Positions 1 to 9,760 of a stretch of 64,000 bases of DNA are shown here, in pieces. The position numbers and the translations under genes were made by a program. The notes beneath the pieces are model-generated. The model did no database searches. It was not told the origin of the DNA and was given only the letters and a program-made list of their open reading frames with translations. The stretch's first letter is position 1. Each line of letters starts with the position of its first letter. This DNA is from Garcia nutans (lineage: Eukaryota > Streptophyta > Magnoliopsida > Malpighiales > Euphorbiaceae): positions 10,622,501 to 10,686,500 of the forward strand of contig CANTUV010000062.1 of NCBI GenBank assembly GCA_947685225.1. Direction: 5' to 3'.

Positions 1-464
1 GGGGTGCACATTTATTTTTATTTAATTTGTTTGTTATTTATCCTATGTTAATTAAGAACTTACAAAGAATATATAATAATTAATAAATAATTACCCTTTA
101 GTGCCCGTTCTGTAAAATGCTCATAATGTAATAGGAATTTTATGGACTTGTCTTGTTTTGGACAGTTTGGGAAGGTGTGATTTATATGATCAAATTTTCC
201 GTTATGTAGATTTTTGATCTTTTAATGTTCTCTAAGTACATATTGGGTATTTAATAACATATCCATATCGTGTACTTGGAGAACTAAGAAGAGATGTTGC
301 TGAAATTTCTGTATAATAATTGTTGTTCATGTAAATTACATTATTTCTAAATTGGTTAGTTTCCTACCTTTGGTGAAATGTGAACACTAAATAATATATA
401 AATAAAGTATAACATTAAAGTATGGTAACAAAAAAATTTTCTGTGAATAGGAAAATCTACAGAA
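1..464. other. AT-rich stretch upstream of the TNP2 fragment, no gene seen
   Basis: No coding signal or recognisable RNA gene is visible. It precedes the transposase-associated domain of a TNP2-type gene, so it is probably the 5' part of an old CACTA element (leader or intron) continuing beyond the window edge. No CACTA terminal repeat is seen here. Confidence 0.4.
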
Positions 465-957
465 ATGGATAATGGAAGATTGGGGATGTATAAAAGGTTA
501 GATCAACATGGTCTTATTAATTAGTGTAGAATATGTTACTGGTGTGCAACCCTTTATTGAGTTTGCTAGTAGTCAACCTGCATTTATAGATAGGGATAAA
601 ATTAAGTGTCCTTGTAGAAAGTGTCATAATAAAAATTCTTTCCAGTAAATGATGTGCATTTGCACCTGTGAAAGTTTGGGTTTGTGGAGGATTACTATAT
701 ATGGAGTAAGCATGGGGAACCATATATCAGTACATAAAATGTTCAAGAAGAATCAGTTTTTGAATTACCGTCACCTAGCATTGAAACTTGTAATGCATAT
801 TGCAAAATGGTAATGGATGCTACTGGCCCAGGACTTTTTAGTGATAATGAACCGGAGGAAAATCCAAATCTTTGTGCTCAAAAATTTTACGACATGTTAG
901 TTGTTGCAGATAAGGCAGGCGGTAATAATCCAAAACCCAATTGCATGCATGCTTTTT
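465..957 (+). pseudogene. CACTA TNP2-type transposase, N-terminal fragment
   Basis: This is a decayed start of a TNP2-like CACTA (En/Spm) transposase. From the ATG at 465 it reads MYKRLDQHGLIN, then a stop at 522 and a frame change. From 526 it continues in another frame with VTGVQPFIEFA and the cysteine cluster IKCPCRKCHN, which is the plant transposase-associated domain found ahead of the TNP2 catalytic region. Later text (HGEPYIS, FYDMLVVADKAGG) fits the linker after that domain. Homology stops around 930-957, where Ogre-like sequence on the other strand begins. The orientation is the same as the large TNP2 remnant starting at 59104, which begins further along the protein, so the two may be halves of one gene. 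Confidence 0.75.
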
Positions 958-1112
958 AAACAACCGACTAAAAATTAAGGCAGAATTTCCTCTATCATAA
1001 TCACTATCCAAAAAAATTTCAACAATTAACACAACATGCAGAAAAACACTTCTAACTTCAAACAATCAAACTAAACTCCAATAACTCCAATAAATTATAT
1101 ACCAGCCACAAA
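958..1112. other. Junction sequence between TNP2 fragment and retroelement ORF1
   Basis: AT-rich sequence after the minus-strand ORF1 stop and before the TNP2 fragment. No LTR, target-site duplication or coding homology is visible. It is probably the truncated 3' continuation of the Ogre-like element. Confidence 0.3.
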
Positions 1113-1395
1113 TCAAATAACAGCAATCATTTTCTCAACATCAGAAGCTTCGATTTTTTCAAAAGTTGCCTTCTCAACAACTTTCGGCTCCTTTTTGTCT
1201 TGAGGATCTTCGTAGTATTGAGCCCAATCATCATCATCAATGATCACCTTATCATCATCAAAAGCTACTTCACTACCTTTAATCTTCCCTTTGTCTTTCT
1301 TGGTACTAGCAGATGCTTCGACATTGTTTTCTAAAATTGCAGCTAGTTGATTCTTTATGGTCTCGGCCATGGCCTCTTTTATTTCTTCCATCTTG

Positions 1396-1406
1396 CACTA
1401 CAAAAA
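1396..1406 (+). repeat. CACTA left terminal inverted repeat
   Basis: CACTACAAAAA, directly preceded by the target duplication TTG. It pairs with the inverse copy at 4846-4856. Confidence 0.88.
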
Positions 1407-2076
1407 TATTCGGCATTTGCGACGGAAATCTGCGACGGACATGTTTCCGTCGCAAATTTACTACGGATCTGCGACAGATTTGCGACGGAAGGACAAGTCA
1501 GAGGAATTTTGAGAAATTGGTCGCAAATCCGTTGCAAATCCGTCGCAGATCTGCGACGAAAATCATTCCGTCGCAAATAATCGTCGCAAAAGTTGGCACG
1601 GAAACTTGGCGCGAGAGAGAAAACACTAAAAAAAATCAATTTGCAACGGAGATCTGCTACCATCTATTGCCGTCGCAAATTTCACTATAAAAATATTGGG
1701 AATTTTGCGACGGAAATCTGCGACGGACATGTTTTCCGTCGCAAAGTTGCTACGGATCTGCGACGGACATGTTTTCCGTCGCAAATTTGCTACGGATCTG
1801 CGACGGATTTGCGACGGAAGGACGAGTCAGAGGAATTTTGAGAAATTGGTCGCAAATCCGTTGCAAATCCGTCGCAGATCTGCGACGAAAATCAGTTCGT
1901 CGCAAATAATCGTCGCAAAAGTTGGCGGGATTACTCCCGCCGAGAATTTTTGCGGAAAATGTTACGTCGCAAATCCGTCGCAGATCCGTAGCAAATTTGC
2001 GACGGAAACATGTCCGTCGCAGATTTCCGTCGCAAATGCAGAATATTTTTATAGTCAGAGGAATTTTGAGAAATTG
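1407..2076 (+). repeat. CACTA left subterminal repeat array
   Basis: Tens of copies, in both orientations, of TTTGCGACGGA / TCCGTCGCAAA-like units form an island much richer in GC and CpG than its surroundings. The array is internally duplicated. A block of about 110 bp at 1486-1595 recurs at 1817-1926, and its start recurs again at about 2054-2076. Degenerate copies of the terminal repeat occur inside at 1682 (CACTATAAAAATATT) and, inverted, near 2041-2053. Such arrays bind the CACTA accessory protein (TNPA-type) in known elements. The short reading frames across it are repeat artefacts. Confidence 0.85.
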
Positions 2077-2131
2077 ATCTGCAACATGTTCTGTTAAATG
2101 ATTTGTTTATTTTTAAATCGTTTGATGGAAA

Positions 2132-2350
2132 ATGGCCATGAGGAAGCTGTTTCTAATCCCGAGATCGTCTTTGTACAATTGTGTGGTCAATTTCTTGCTA
2201 GAAGAGAATTATCTATTGACGGCATTTGAATTGCTTCATGAGCTCCTCGATGATGGCAGAGACAACCACGCCATTCGCCTTAAGGAATTCTTCGCTGATC
2301 CTTCTCACTTCCCTCCTGATCAGATCTCTCGCTTCAATACTCTTTGAGGT
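2132..2350 (+). pseudogene. Captured exon 1 of a LisH-domain (RELCH/KIAA1468-like) gene
   Basis: From 2132 a 71-residue frame reads RSSLYNCVVNFLLEENYLL, then FELLHELLDDGRD and FFADPSHFPPDQISRFN. This is the N-terminal LisH region of plant homologues of the LisH/HEAT-repeat protein RELCH (KIAA1468), which in animals links Rab11 endosomes to lipid transport. The first residues differ from what I expect of the parent gene, so the CACTA sequence may supply the start. The frame ends in a TGA at 2345. A CGA-to-TGA change right before a GTTTTC donor-like site would explain this, so the exon probably ended there in the donor gene. The sequence after it resembles intron, pointing to capture of genomic DNA rather than cDNA. 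The fragment lacks the coiled-coil and HEAT regions. Confidence 0.72.
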
Positions 2351-3260
2351 TTTCTTTTTTCCTCTTCAAAAACTTAATTCCTTCTTACTCATTGTACTTC
2401 AGTTTTATACGGTTTGTGTTCTGGCTTGGTTTTGCTTGTTTAGCTTTGATGTTGATTCTATTTGGTGCTTGTGTGACATTACTGTGTAATCTGGAATTCT
2501 ATTGAAGTGATATTCATGTAGAGTTTATTTTTGAGTGTTAGAATCGAATATTGACAGACTTTTGAGCATAGAATTTGAATTTCTTTAATTGTGGCTGAGT
2601 GAAGGAATCTAGTTGTTTTGAGGAAGTAATGAATTTATGTGTCGAAGCAGAATAGTGATTTCAATTTGCTTGAAGCACCAGGAATCTAGTTGTTCTGGTC
2701 TTCGTCAGAAGGCGTAGATTCAAATCCCACTTCTAATTTCACATTTTTATCATACTGTTTTCAGTGTTAAGTTTTTATATAATCTATTATATATTTTTAT
2801 AAGATTTTCAATCTATTATAAAAAATTAATAGATAAAAAAATATTAATTTAATCATCACAGAAATTGTAAAGAAAAAAAATTATTAAAACTATATGAGTG
2901 TTTTCTTATTTTTTTTTTATTATTTTTTTAATGCATGAATGTTTTCTTATTTCTTACAGACAGCAAATTTAGAATTTCATGATATTGACATTTTAACCTT
3001 AAACTATAACTTGACATAAATAATGTTTTTACTTTTCTACACTTATTAAAGAAAAGCAAAAATACATTATAATTTTAATTATATGAAAAAAATCAATAAA
3101 CTGAAATTAAAAAAAGTACATATTGTAAAACTGTAATTAATTAAATACCTTTTTAACTTTTATACACGAAATCAATTGACATAATAAGGATTAATCAATT
3201 AAATCAATTAAAACAATTGAGAATCAAAGAAAGTTTTTTTTAATTTTTAAAAATAAGCAG
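2351..3260 (+). other. Non-coding interior of the Pack-CACTA (captured intron-like DNA)
   Basis: T-rich sequence following the LisH exon looks like its first intron up to about 2760. AT-rich sequence of unknown origin then runs up to the acceptor AG at 3259-3260. No coding homology is seen. Confidence 0.45.
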
Positions 3261-3748
3261 GAGGTACGGCTTCGGGTAAGACCACTGTATGTGATATGAT
3301 CATTCAACAGCTTCATGATCACCGTGTTGTTCTTGTCAATCAGGTTCCTTGAGATTAGTCTTTGCCACTTCCATTTAGAATTTTCCTTCATCTTTGACAG
3401 AATACCTTACCAAATTGTGGATGTCCTGCAGGATTCATTTTACCGTGGTTTGACTCCTGCTGAATTGGAACGTGTCCATGAGTATAATTTTGATCATCCT
3501 GGTAATTCACATACTTGATTTTATTCTAAATTGTATAAGTTCTGGTGGTAAATCAACCTTGAGTTTGATAATGGGTTTTAGCAATATTTTATACAAGTTC
3601 TATTAATAGATTTTTTGTCTTTCTTATAGATGCTTTCGACACTGAACAACTTTTAGATTGCATTCAAAAGCTCAGAAGCGGGCAGCCTTATCAAGTTCCT
3701 ATTTATGATTTTAAAAGTCATCGCCGATGTTCGGATAGCTTTAGGCAG
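3261..3748 (+). pseudogene. Captured uridine kinase-like gene fragment, three exons
   Basis: Three exons with intact AG/GT borders and matching phases: 3261-3343, 3432-3501 and 3630-3748. Exon 1 encodes the P-loop GTASGKTTVCDMI and ends in VVLVNQ. Exon 2 reads DSFYRGLTPAELERVHEYNF. Exon 3 contains DAFDTEQLLDCIQKL and YQVPIYDFKSHRR. This is the nucleotide-binding core of plant uridine kinase-like proteins (uridine/cytidine kinase, often fused to uracil phosphoribosyltransferase), which phosphorylate uridine in pyrimidine salvage. About 90 codons remain free of stops. The N-terminus, the rest of the kinase and the phosphoribosyltransferase domain are absent, so catalysis is not expected. It has the same orientation as the LisH exon, so a joint transcript is possible. 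Confidence 0.88.
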
Positions 3749-3887
3749 GTACTAACTTCAGAATGTGTTCACAAAATATATGTATAATATCTATACAATA
3801 TATGTAGATATACAATGTATATATATATTGTGTAAATATTTTATTTTGTTTTTAAATTTATTTTGTATTTTAACTTATAAGTTATAT

Positions 3888-3943
3888 TGTAACACCCTTA
3901 TACCTTATATACGTACAATACATATTTTCAACATATGTAAAAT
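3888..3943 (-). repeat. Sliver of a Tekay-like LTR terminus inside the CACTA
   Basis: TGTAACACCCTTATAC and the following bases match the outer end of the LTR at 34504 almost base for base over about 55 bp, then the match stops abruptly. Only the terminal U5 piece is present. Confidence 0.7.
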
Positions 3944-4227
3944 TAATAGCACAACAAAGAATCTTCTAGTGGCATTAAACTCTTGTTTTTTGTGAATGTG
4001 CAATGAGATTCATTCATTACTATAATCTGAATGCATCAGAATCTCCATCTATCGGGAGAAATTACGGGCATTGACAGCTTAAAGGAACATCCAAATGTAC
4101 ACAAAGATCAATCACAGAAACTATAATTTGTCTCTCTAATACATCCAAGCTCTAAACACACTTCAATGGTTGAGAAAACGTGTATCATATTATTCTTTTC
4201 ATTTATTCTTTTTAATATTATTTGCAG

Positions 4228-4275
4228 GTTAATAATGATGATGCAAGTCATGATTCAATGGAAAATGATAATTGA
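4228..4275 (+). pseudogene. Possible last exon of a CACTA-encoded or captured gene
   Basis: After a TTTGCAG acceptor, 15 codons (VNNDDASHDSMENDN) end in TGA at 4273-4275. AT-rich sequence with AATAAA-like signals follows near 4370. This looks like the end of an acidic protein, possibly a TNPA-like gene of the element itself. No family can be assigned. Confidence 0.35.
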
Positions 4276-4500
4276 AGATCTATATTGTTATTTTCAAGAT
4301 AGATTATTTATAGTAGTGTTCTTAACACTTGTATAGTTAAATTGTAAAATATTTTATTCTATTGAAGATTAATAAAAGAATTATTTTTATCAATGTAATT
4401 AGTATTTTTTTAGATTGTGTTTAAATGTTCCAAATGTATTTATAAAATTCTCATAAAATTAATTGATAATACAAATAGTTCCAATAAAAATCAATATTAA

Positions 4501-4840
4501 ATTACTACGGATTTGCTACGAATCTGCGACGGATATTTGAAATCTGCGACGGAATCTGCGACGGAATCTGTGACGGAATCTGTGACGGAAATCTGCGACG
4601 GAAATCTGTGACGGCAATCTGCGACGGAATCTGTGACGAATTTGCGACGGAAATCTGTGACGGAATCTGCGATGGAAATCTGCGACGAAATCTGCGACGG
4701 CCTGTCGCAAATTGAAAATTGCGACGCCTTTTTTATTAACGGATCGTATCCGTCGCAGATCGGTCGCAGATCGGTCGCAAGACTTGATTTGCGACGGATC
4801 TGCGACGGATCTGCGACGGATTCTGTCCGTCGCAGATAGC
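4501..4840 (+). repeat. CACTA right subterminal repeat array
   Basis: Repeated units ATCTGCGACGGA and ATCTGTGACGGA in tandem, then inverted TCCGTCGCAGAT copies near the end. This is the same motif family as the left array. Open frames across it on both strands are repeat translations. Confidence 0.85.
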
Positions 4841-4845
4841 GTGTT

Positions 4846-4856
4846 TTTTTGTAGTG
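4846..4856 (-). repeat. CACTA right terminal inverted repeat
   Basis: TTTTTGTAGTG, the inverse of the left terminus, followed by the TTG duplication at 4857-4859. Confidence 0.88.
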
Positions 4857-4906
4857 TTGGCATTGAGGGCATCATCCACCATTCATTGAATTTGTTCGGG
4901 ATCCAT

Positions 4907-6060
4907 TGTTTTTTGTGAGCAAGTGATTGAGTCGTCGCTAGATTCTTCTCTTCCGGCATAGGTCGGATTGTCGTAAGCTTTTGAACTATTGTAATCCAGG
5001 GTTGTGAGCCAGAAAGGATATGAGATGCAAATGTATGCATGTATGCATGTATGCATAAACAATCAACAAAGAAAGATAATTAGGACGTTCCTTCCAACCT
5101 TATAACATCCACACACGAATGGCGAGTCTCTTTTCCTAGGTAATATGGTTAACAAAATACCAACATGGGGCATCTTATTTTCGAATAATTCCCTCGGACG
5201 TTTTAACCAATAGTTATATTTTCAAAAATGGAAATCAGTTCATAATAATTCCCATTAATTAGGTTTTAATCCATTTATCCAACCAAAGTAGCTTTTATGC
5301 TATAGTGGATTAAAACTAAATTAAGAGGTTTATTATAGATAGATTTCTCACTTGAAAAAGTAACTAATGATTCATGCCAAAAACAAGCCCATGGTTAATT
5401 TATTCTTAGTATAAACTAGGCTCACAATTAATTTTTGGTATTTCGTAATTGACCTAAATAATTTGCAAGCTCTTTGTAAGAAAAGGTTGGATGAAAATAA
5501 TTTTGTTTCTAAGCCCATTGTAAAAAGATTTTAGAAAAAATGGATTTTGGGCTTAGTATTTGGGCCATGAGCAAAAGAATTTTTTATTTGATTTTAGCAA
5601 AGTTTTGTATCCAAAGATCATCTTGAAATGTTTTGAAGATAGCTTTGGTCCTTTGGATTTAGAGAAAAGTTTTTTTTTTTTTTTGAGCTTACAATGTACT
5701 TAGGTCATATTAGAAAAAGAACAAACCAAATAAGTCATGATTTAAGCCAAGATAAATTAATCAAACAACATGCATTTGGGGTAAAACCTAAGGAAAGTAA
5801 CTAGGCCAATTACATGAGCTTTAGTCTTTGGGTAAAAAGGCTTAGGTTCCCATAGCAAGTATATACCAAATTGTACAAGGCTATGAGTGGTTATGCTATG
5901 CTCGATCTCCATACCTTGAGTAAAAGTATGGTATCCCTTACATAACATAACACGGGCATCCTAACTCACGTACACGATGCAATCTAATATGATGCAATGG
6001 ATAAAATCATTATAAAAAAGAATAGAATAATAAAAATACCAACGGAATCAACTTCTCTTA
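4907..6060 (-). other. Leader region of the Ogre/Tat-like element
   Basis: No gene is seen between the primer site and ORF1. It contains a short ATGCATGT tandem repeat at about 5030-5055 and otherwise AT-rich sequence, as expected for the long untranslated leader of Ogre/Tat elements. Confidence 0.5.
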
Positions 6061-6078
6061 TCCCCAGTAGAGTCGCCA
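6061..6078 (-). promoter_or_regulatory. Primer-binding site of Ogre/Tat type (tRNA-Arg)
   Basis: Read on the minus strand, TGGCGACTCTACTGGGGA lies one base after the LTR end. This is the primer site type known for Ogre/Tat elements (tRNA-Arg). It fixes the LTR border at 6080 and the element's direction. Confidence 0.75.
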
Positions 6079-6079
6079 C

Positions 6080-8340
6080 TGTGAGATGGAATTTTTGCCC
6101 CTGCTCCTTGTGGAATGGTTTTTGCTACTTCGGCACTGTTTAGGCTCGGGGCCTTAGAGAACACGGACCTAAGTCTGGAGAAAATGGAGTCGCCACCCGG
6201 ACGGGCCGGGAAAAAGAAAGGGGTGGATGACTCGATTCTTAAGGAATCCCCAACCCCTAATGGGTTCGAAAAGTTAGGTACATGTGGAAAAAGTGAGAAA
6301 TGGCCCAGCACCCCCACAATGCCCGGTTCATTGGAACTGGCCTCCTTTGCAGGTCTTAAAATTATAAAATTCTTAAATATAACAATGTTATCCATATTAC
6401 ACACAATAATTGAAATAAAGCATCGTTATATTGAAATCAAAGCAATGTCCAAGCAAAACAAATAAATGGACACCCATCCGAGGTTGGAAATATGCCCTTA
6501 CATCACCTATGTCTAAACTAATAGGACACCCACCGAAAGGTAGAAACATGTCCTTTACATTGGTCCAAAAAAAATATAAAAGCAATTTAAATTATATGAT
6601 ATTTAACTAATGAGGTACCCACAAAGTGGAAACATACCTCTTACAACATTTGAAAATCAAAATAAATTGATAAAGGTAAATAACCATTCATCATAAATAA
6701 ATCATTCATCAACGATATCAAACATCAATCAAAATATAAACATTCATCCATGATAATTTAAATAAACCAAGCATTGAACTTAAATAAATTAAAGCATATA
6801 AAATAAATCAAAGCATATAATGAACTACACAATCAAATCTAAGAATAAAGCAAGTAAAAAAATACAAATTAAGGCTATTGTTTTTATTTAAGATTCTTTA
6901 TTTAATGTTTAGGGTTTTAGAATTTATTGGTTTAAGCTACTATAAGTTTTAACGAATTTAAAATGGATTAAAGTTTTATGATTTAAGGGATTAATAAAGT
7001 TCTTTGATTAACCAAATTAGTGTTTGAGTGGTAAAATCATGAAATTAGGATTTGAACACTTTAAAACATTTAGATTTATGATTATTAGCTATTGAATTGT
7101 TGTTTTTAGGCTTACTGTGTTTGAATTTTAATATTTAGGTTTATAAGGTTTTAAGGTTTAAAGGATTAGGGTTTAGAAAAATTAGAGTTTAAGGTTTTAA
7201 GGGAGTTAAAGTTTAAGAAAACTTTAGGGTTTACGTTAGCTAGTTTAGTTTGGGGTTACTAGGGTTACTGTCTTGGTTTTGAAAGTTGAATTAGGGTTTT
7301 TAGTGTTTCGGGGAATGTATTTGATTTTAGGATTTGGAAAAATAATTTATAGTTTTATGAAGCTTTATGAAAATAAACAAAATGATTTAAGGTTTACAGA
7401 AACAGAAAAGATATTTTTTAGGGTTTTTGGAAAGAAAACAATTCAATTTAGGGTTTTGAAAAATTGGAAAGCAGATTAGGGTTTTGGTAAATTAATGAAA
7501 CGATTTAAGGTTTTGAAAAGTTAGAAAGTAGATTAGGGTTTTAAGATTTTACAGAAACAACAATTTTTAATCTTGAGTGATGAAGCTACTGTAAAGAAAA
7601 ATAAATAAAGAAATTCATACATTCGTTTGTTGGTTCCACCAAAAATTGTTTCTTGGATGAACAAGAACAAAGACAAGCTTTGCTGCCTTTGATGAATTAT
7701 AGATTTGCTTGTTTGCTCTCTCAAAAGTCTGATTGATTTCACTACCAAAGGTTTCTCCTAATGCAATCGATTCAAAGTTCTCCCTCTCAAATTTTCCTCC
7801 TAAATCCTCCTCCAAATTTCGATCCCTCTCTGTGTTGTTTTTTAGTCCTATTTATAGATGATTTTGGTGATTAATCTTAATTTCTCACGAAATCTAACAT
7901 TAATTAAGAAAAGGAAACAGAAACCGAATTGAACTTGGTTTCAGAAAAATTTGCGTCGGAAAAATTTCCCTGGCGAAAAAAAAACTGCTGCAAAAAAATT
8001 TTGCTGGCAAAAAAGTTGCCACAGGAGCTTGCGGGCTGGGGGGGGGGGGGGGCGAAATAGCCTGCAGGCCATTTCGCCCGCAGGACTTTCCTACGAGCGA
8101 AATGGCCCAAGGCCATTTTGCCTTTCGTCGCCGATTTTTATTTTTATTTTTATTTATTTATTATTTTTATTTATTTATTATTTATTAATTATAAAAACTA
8201 AATACTAAAGCAAATATTATTTAATTAAGATAACACAAAAATTATTTTGAACTAATTAAAATATATTGGACAACACAAAAATTATTTTAGACTAATTAAA
8301 ATATATTGGACCAGACTATATAAAAAATTAAGGGTCTACA
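6080..8340 (-). mobile_element. 5' LTR of an Ogre/Tat-like retrotransposon
   Basis: On the minus strand it starts TGTAGACCCT at 8340 and ends CATCTCACA at 6080, giving TG...CA ends and a length of 2261 bp. The inner end abuts the primer site. The R/U5-like part at 6100-6350 (GAGTCGCCACC and neighbouring text) recurs at 19190-19465 in the opposite orientation and at 32552-32840 in a diverged form, so this is a family with at least three copies here. The outer part holds a GC-rich hairpin region with a 15-G run. No partner 3' LTR is in the window. Confidence 0.78.
8028..8135. repeat. GC-rich inverted repeats with a G15 tract inside the LTR
   Basis: A run of 15 G at 8038-8052 is followed by GGCGAAATAGCCTGCAGG, CCATTTCGCCCGCAGG and GCGAAATGGCCC...GGCCATTTTGCC. 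These can pair with each other to form several short hairpins. The base composition contrasts sharply with the AT-rich flanks. Confidence 0.6.
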
Positions 8341-9744
8341 AAGTGAAAAAAAAATGAAAATTTTTATAAGAGATAGATTAGAAATGGAGTAATAAATGAA
8401 AATTGTATAAAATTAACATATGAACGAATGTGTATATGTAAGAGATGATAATGATAATATTGTTGAAACATGAGTTAGGCTAATGATGATCAATTAATCA
8501 AAAGTAAATTGCTTTGAATCAGAACTGAAATGTGTTAACTATTCATATAGTAAGAGTTTAAAGAACTTATATGTGATTTTAAAATGCCACAGATGTGTGA
8601 CCATTAAGACATGGGTGTAGTTTCGAGATAAGAGATATTTGAAAAAGAATTATAGTGAAGGCGGTGTTTATTTATAACCTACAAACGTGGACTTAAGATG
8701 ATACAATTGTGAAATATATTGAGTGAAATTGATAGTTTTTATTTCATGAGATACAAGCAAGATTTGTGACTAGTATAGTTGGACTCATAACCTTATGTAA
8801 AAATTTATTTATAACCATAAATAGTGTGAAAACAGAAGAGATTTGTGAAAATATGATAAGCTATAAATGATGTGCAAAAACAGTGATTTTTGTAAATATG
8901 TTAACTATAAGAAATATGAGAAAATGGGTAAATGAAAGGAATTCTGAAATGTGCGTAAGAGCTATGTGTTTGAAAGTGGTATAAAATGAATAAGTTGATG
9001 AAAATGATGTTTAAAAATGAATGAGGCTAGGGGAAATGAATATTATCTGTAATGATGAATTCGAAGAGAATTAAAATTTGAGAATAAATTTGACCTAATA
9101 GAATTGGGTCATGAATTGAAAACAGATTGATGAATTTAAAATAGACTAATGGTTGGTCAGAATAGAATAAGGTTGTGATGGTCATATTGTGATAGTTAGA
9201 TCAATTGATCTGAAATGTAATAAGTTTATAAGTATTTATTGAAATTCAATATGTGTAGTTGTATTAAGAATATGCAAGCTATATGATAATGTGCATAATA
9301 CACCATTCTGATATGTATATGCACATGAAATGAGCTAAGTTATGTTAATTTCAAATAATTATAAGAGAAAAATGTTAGTTATAGTATAATTGGAATGAAT
9401 CTTACTAAGGAAATAAGATTTTGTTATTGATAATGGTGATATTAAATTAATATGTGGTAATTGTATAAAGAGTAGGATCAAAGTGAAGATGTGTATAATT
9501 ATTGTGTAAAGATAAAAGTTATTAACATTTGAATTTAAGGTTATGAGAGTATATTTTTAAGATAATGAAGTGATCAAATATCTTGAGTGCAATAGGTGTG
9601 TGGTGTATATATATTAAGGAGATGAACTAATTATGTCTAATGATAATTCGATTAATGAGATGATTAATTTAATATAAGATTTTAAGTTATGTTTTGATTT
9701 GGATGATTTATTACCGTACCGGATAATTTCGAGGAAGAAATTAT
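8341..9744 (+). pseudogene. Degenerate internal region upstream of a Tekay-like PPT
   Basis: C-poor, AT-rich sequence with no readable protein. Its right end (9726-9760, TTTCGAGGAAGAAATTA then the polypurine tract) matches the conserved 3' end of the Tekay element at 37409-37445, so it is presumably eroded pol/3' untranslated sequence of that family. Confidence 0.4.
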
Positions 9745-9760
9745 TTAAGGGAGAGAAAAT
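9745..9760 (+). promoter_or_regulatory. Polypurine tract of the Tekay-like element
   Basis: TTAAGGGAGAGAAAAT lies directly before the LTR start TGCCATATCC. It parallels the tract before the LTR at 37409 on the other strand. Confidence 0.6.

Larger units (their letters stand above)
1396..4856 (+). mobile_element. Pack-CACTA transposon carrying two host gene fragments
   Basis: The element begins with CACTACAAAAA at 1396 and ends with the inverse, TTTTTGTAGTG, at 4856. It is flanked on both sides by TTG (1393-1395 and 4857-4859), the 3-bp target duplication expected for the CACTA superfamily. Both ends carry dense GC-rich subterminal repeats of the CGACGGA type. The interior holds no transposase. 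It has exon 1 of a LisH-domain gene, three exons of a uridine kinase-like gene, a sliver of a Tekay-like LTR and a possible last exon at 4228-4275. It is therefore a non-autonomous, gene-capturing (Pack) CACTA of 3461 bp, sitting in ORF1 of a retrotransposon. Confidence 0.9.
1113..4906 (-). pseudogene. ORF1 of the Ogre/Tat-like element, split by a CACTA insertion
   Basis: The reading frame starts on the minus strand at 4906 (MDPEQIQ), meets a TGA, and runs to 4857. There the 3.46-kb CACTA element interrupts it. It resumes at 1395 with MEEIKEAMAETIKNQL and ends at the stop at 1113-1115. Removing the element and one copy of the TTG duplication restores a continuous frame across the junction, so the insertion hit coding DNA. 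The protein is acidic and charged, with a DDDDW run, and looks like the extra ORF or gag leader of an Ogre/Tat-like element. I do not recognise a named domain. The position downstream of an LTR and primer site (6061-8340) on the same strand supports the assignment. The rest of the element is missing from the window. Confidence 0.5.

Noticed and set aside
1407..2076. Regularly recurring short repeats resembling a CRISPR-like array
   Set aside because: Spacing is irregular, units occur in both orientations, and they sit between transposon termini of a plant CACTA element.
1313..2097. Several overlapping reading frames of 77-133 codons on both strands
   Set aside because: They are translations of the GC-rich CGACGGA subterminal repeats (RRKFATDLR-like periodic text) and have no independent coding support.
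4516..4850. Arginine-rich minus-strand frame continuing into the right subterminal array
   Set aside because: The arginine-rich part is a repeat translation. Only the first part (from 4906 downward) belongs to ORF1.
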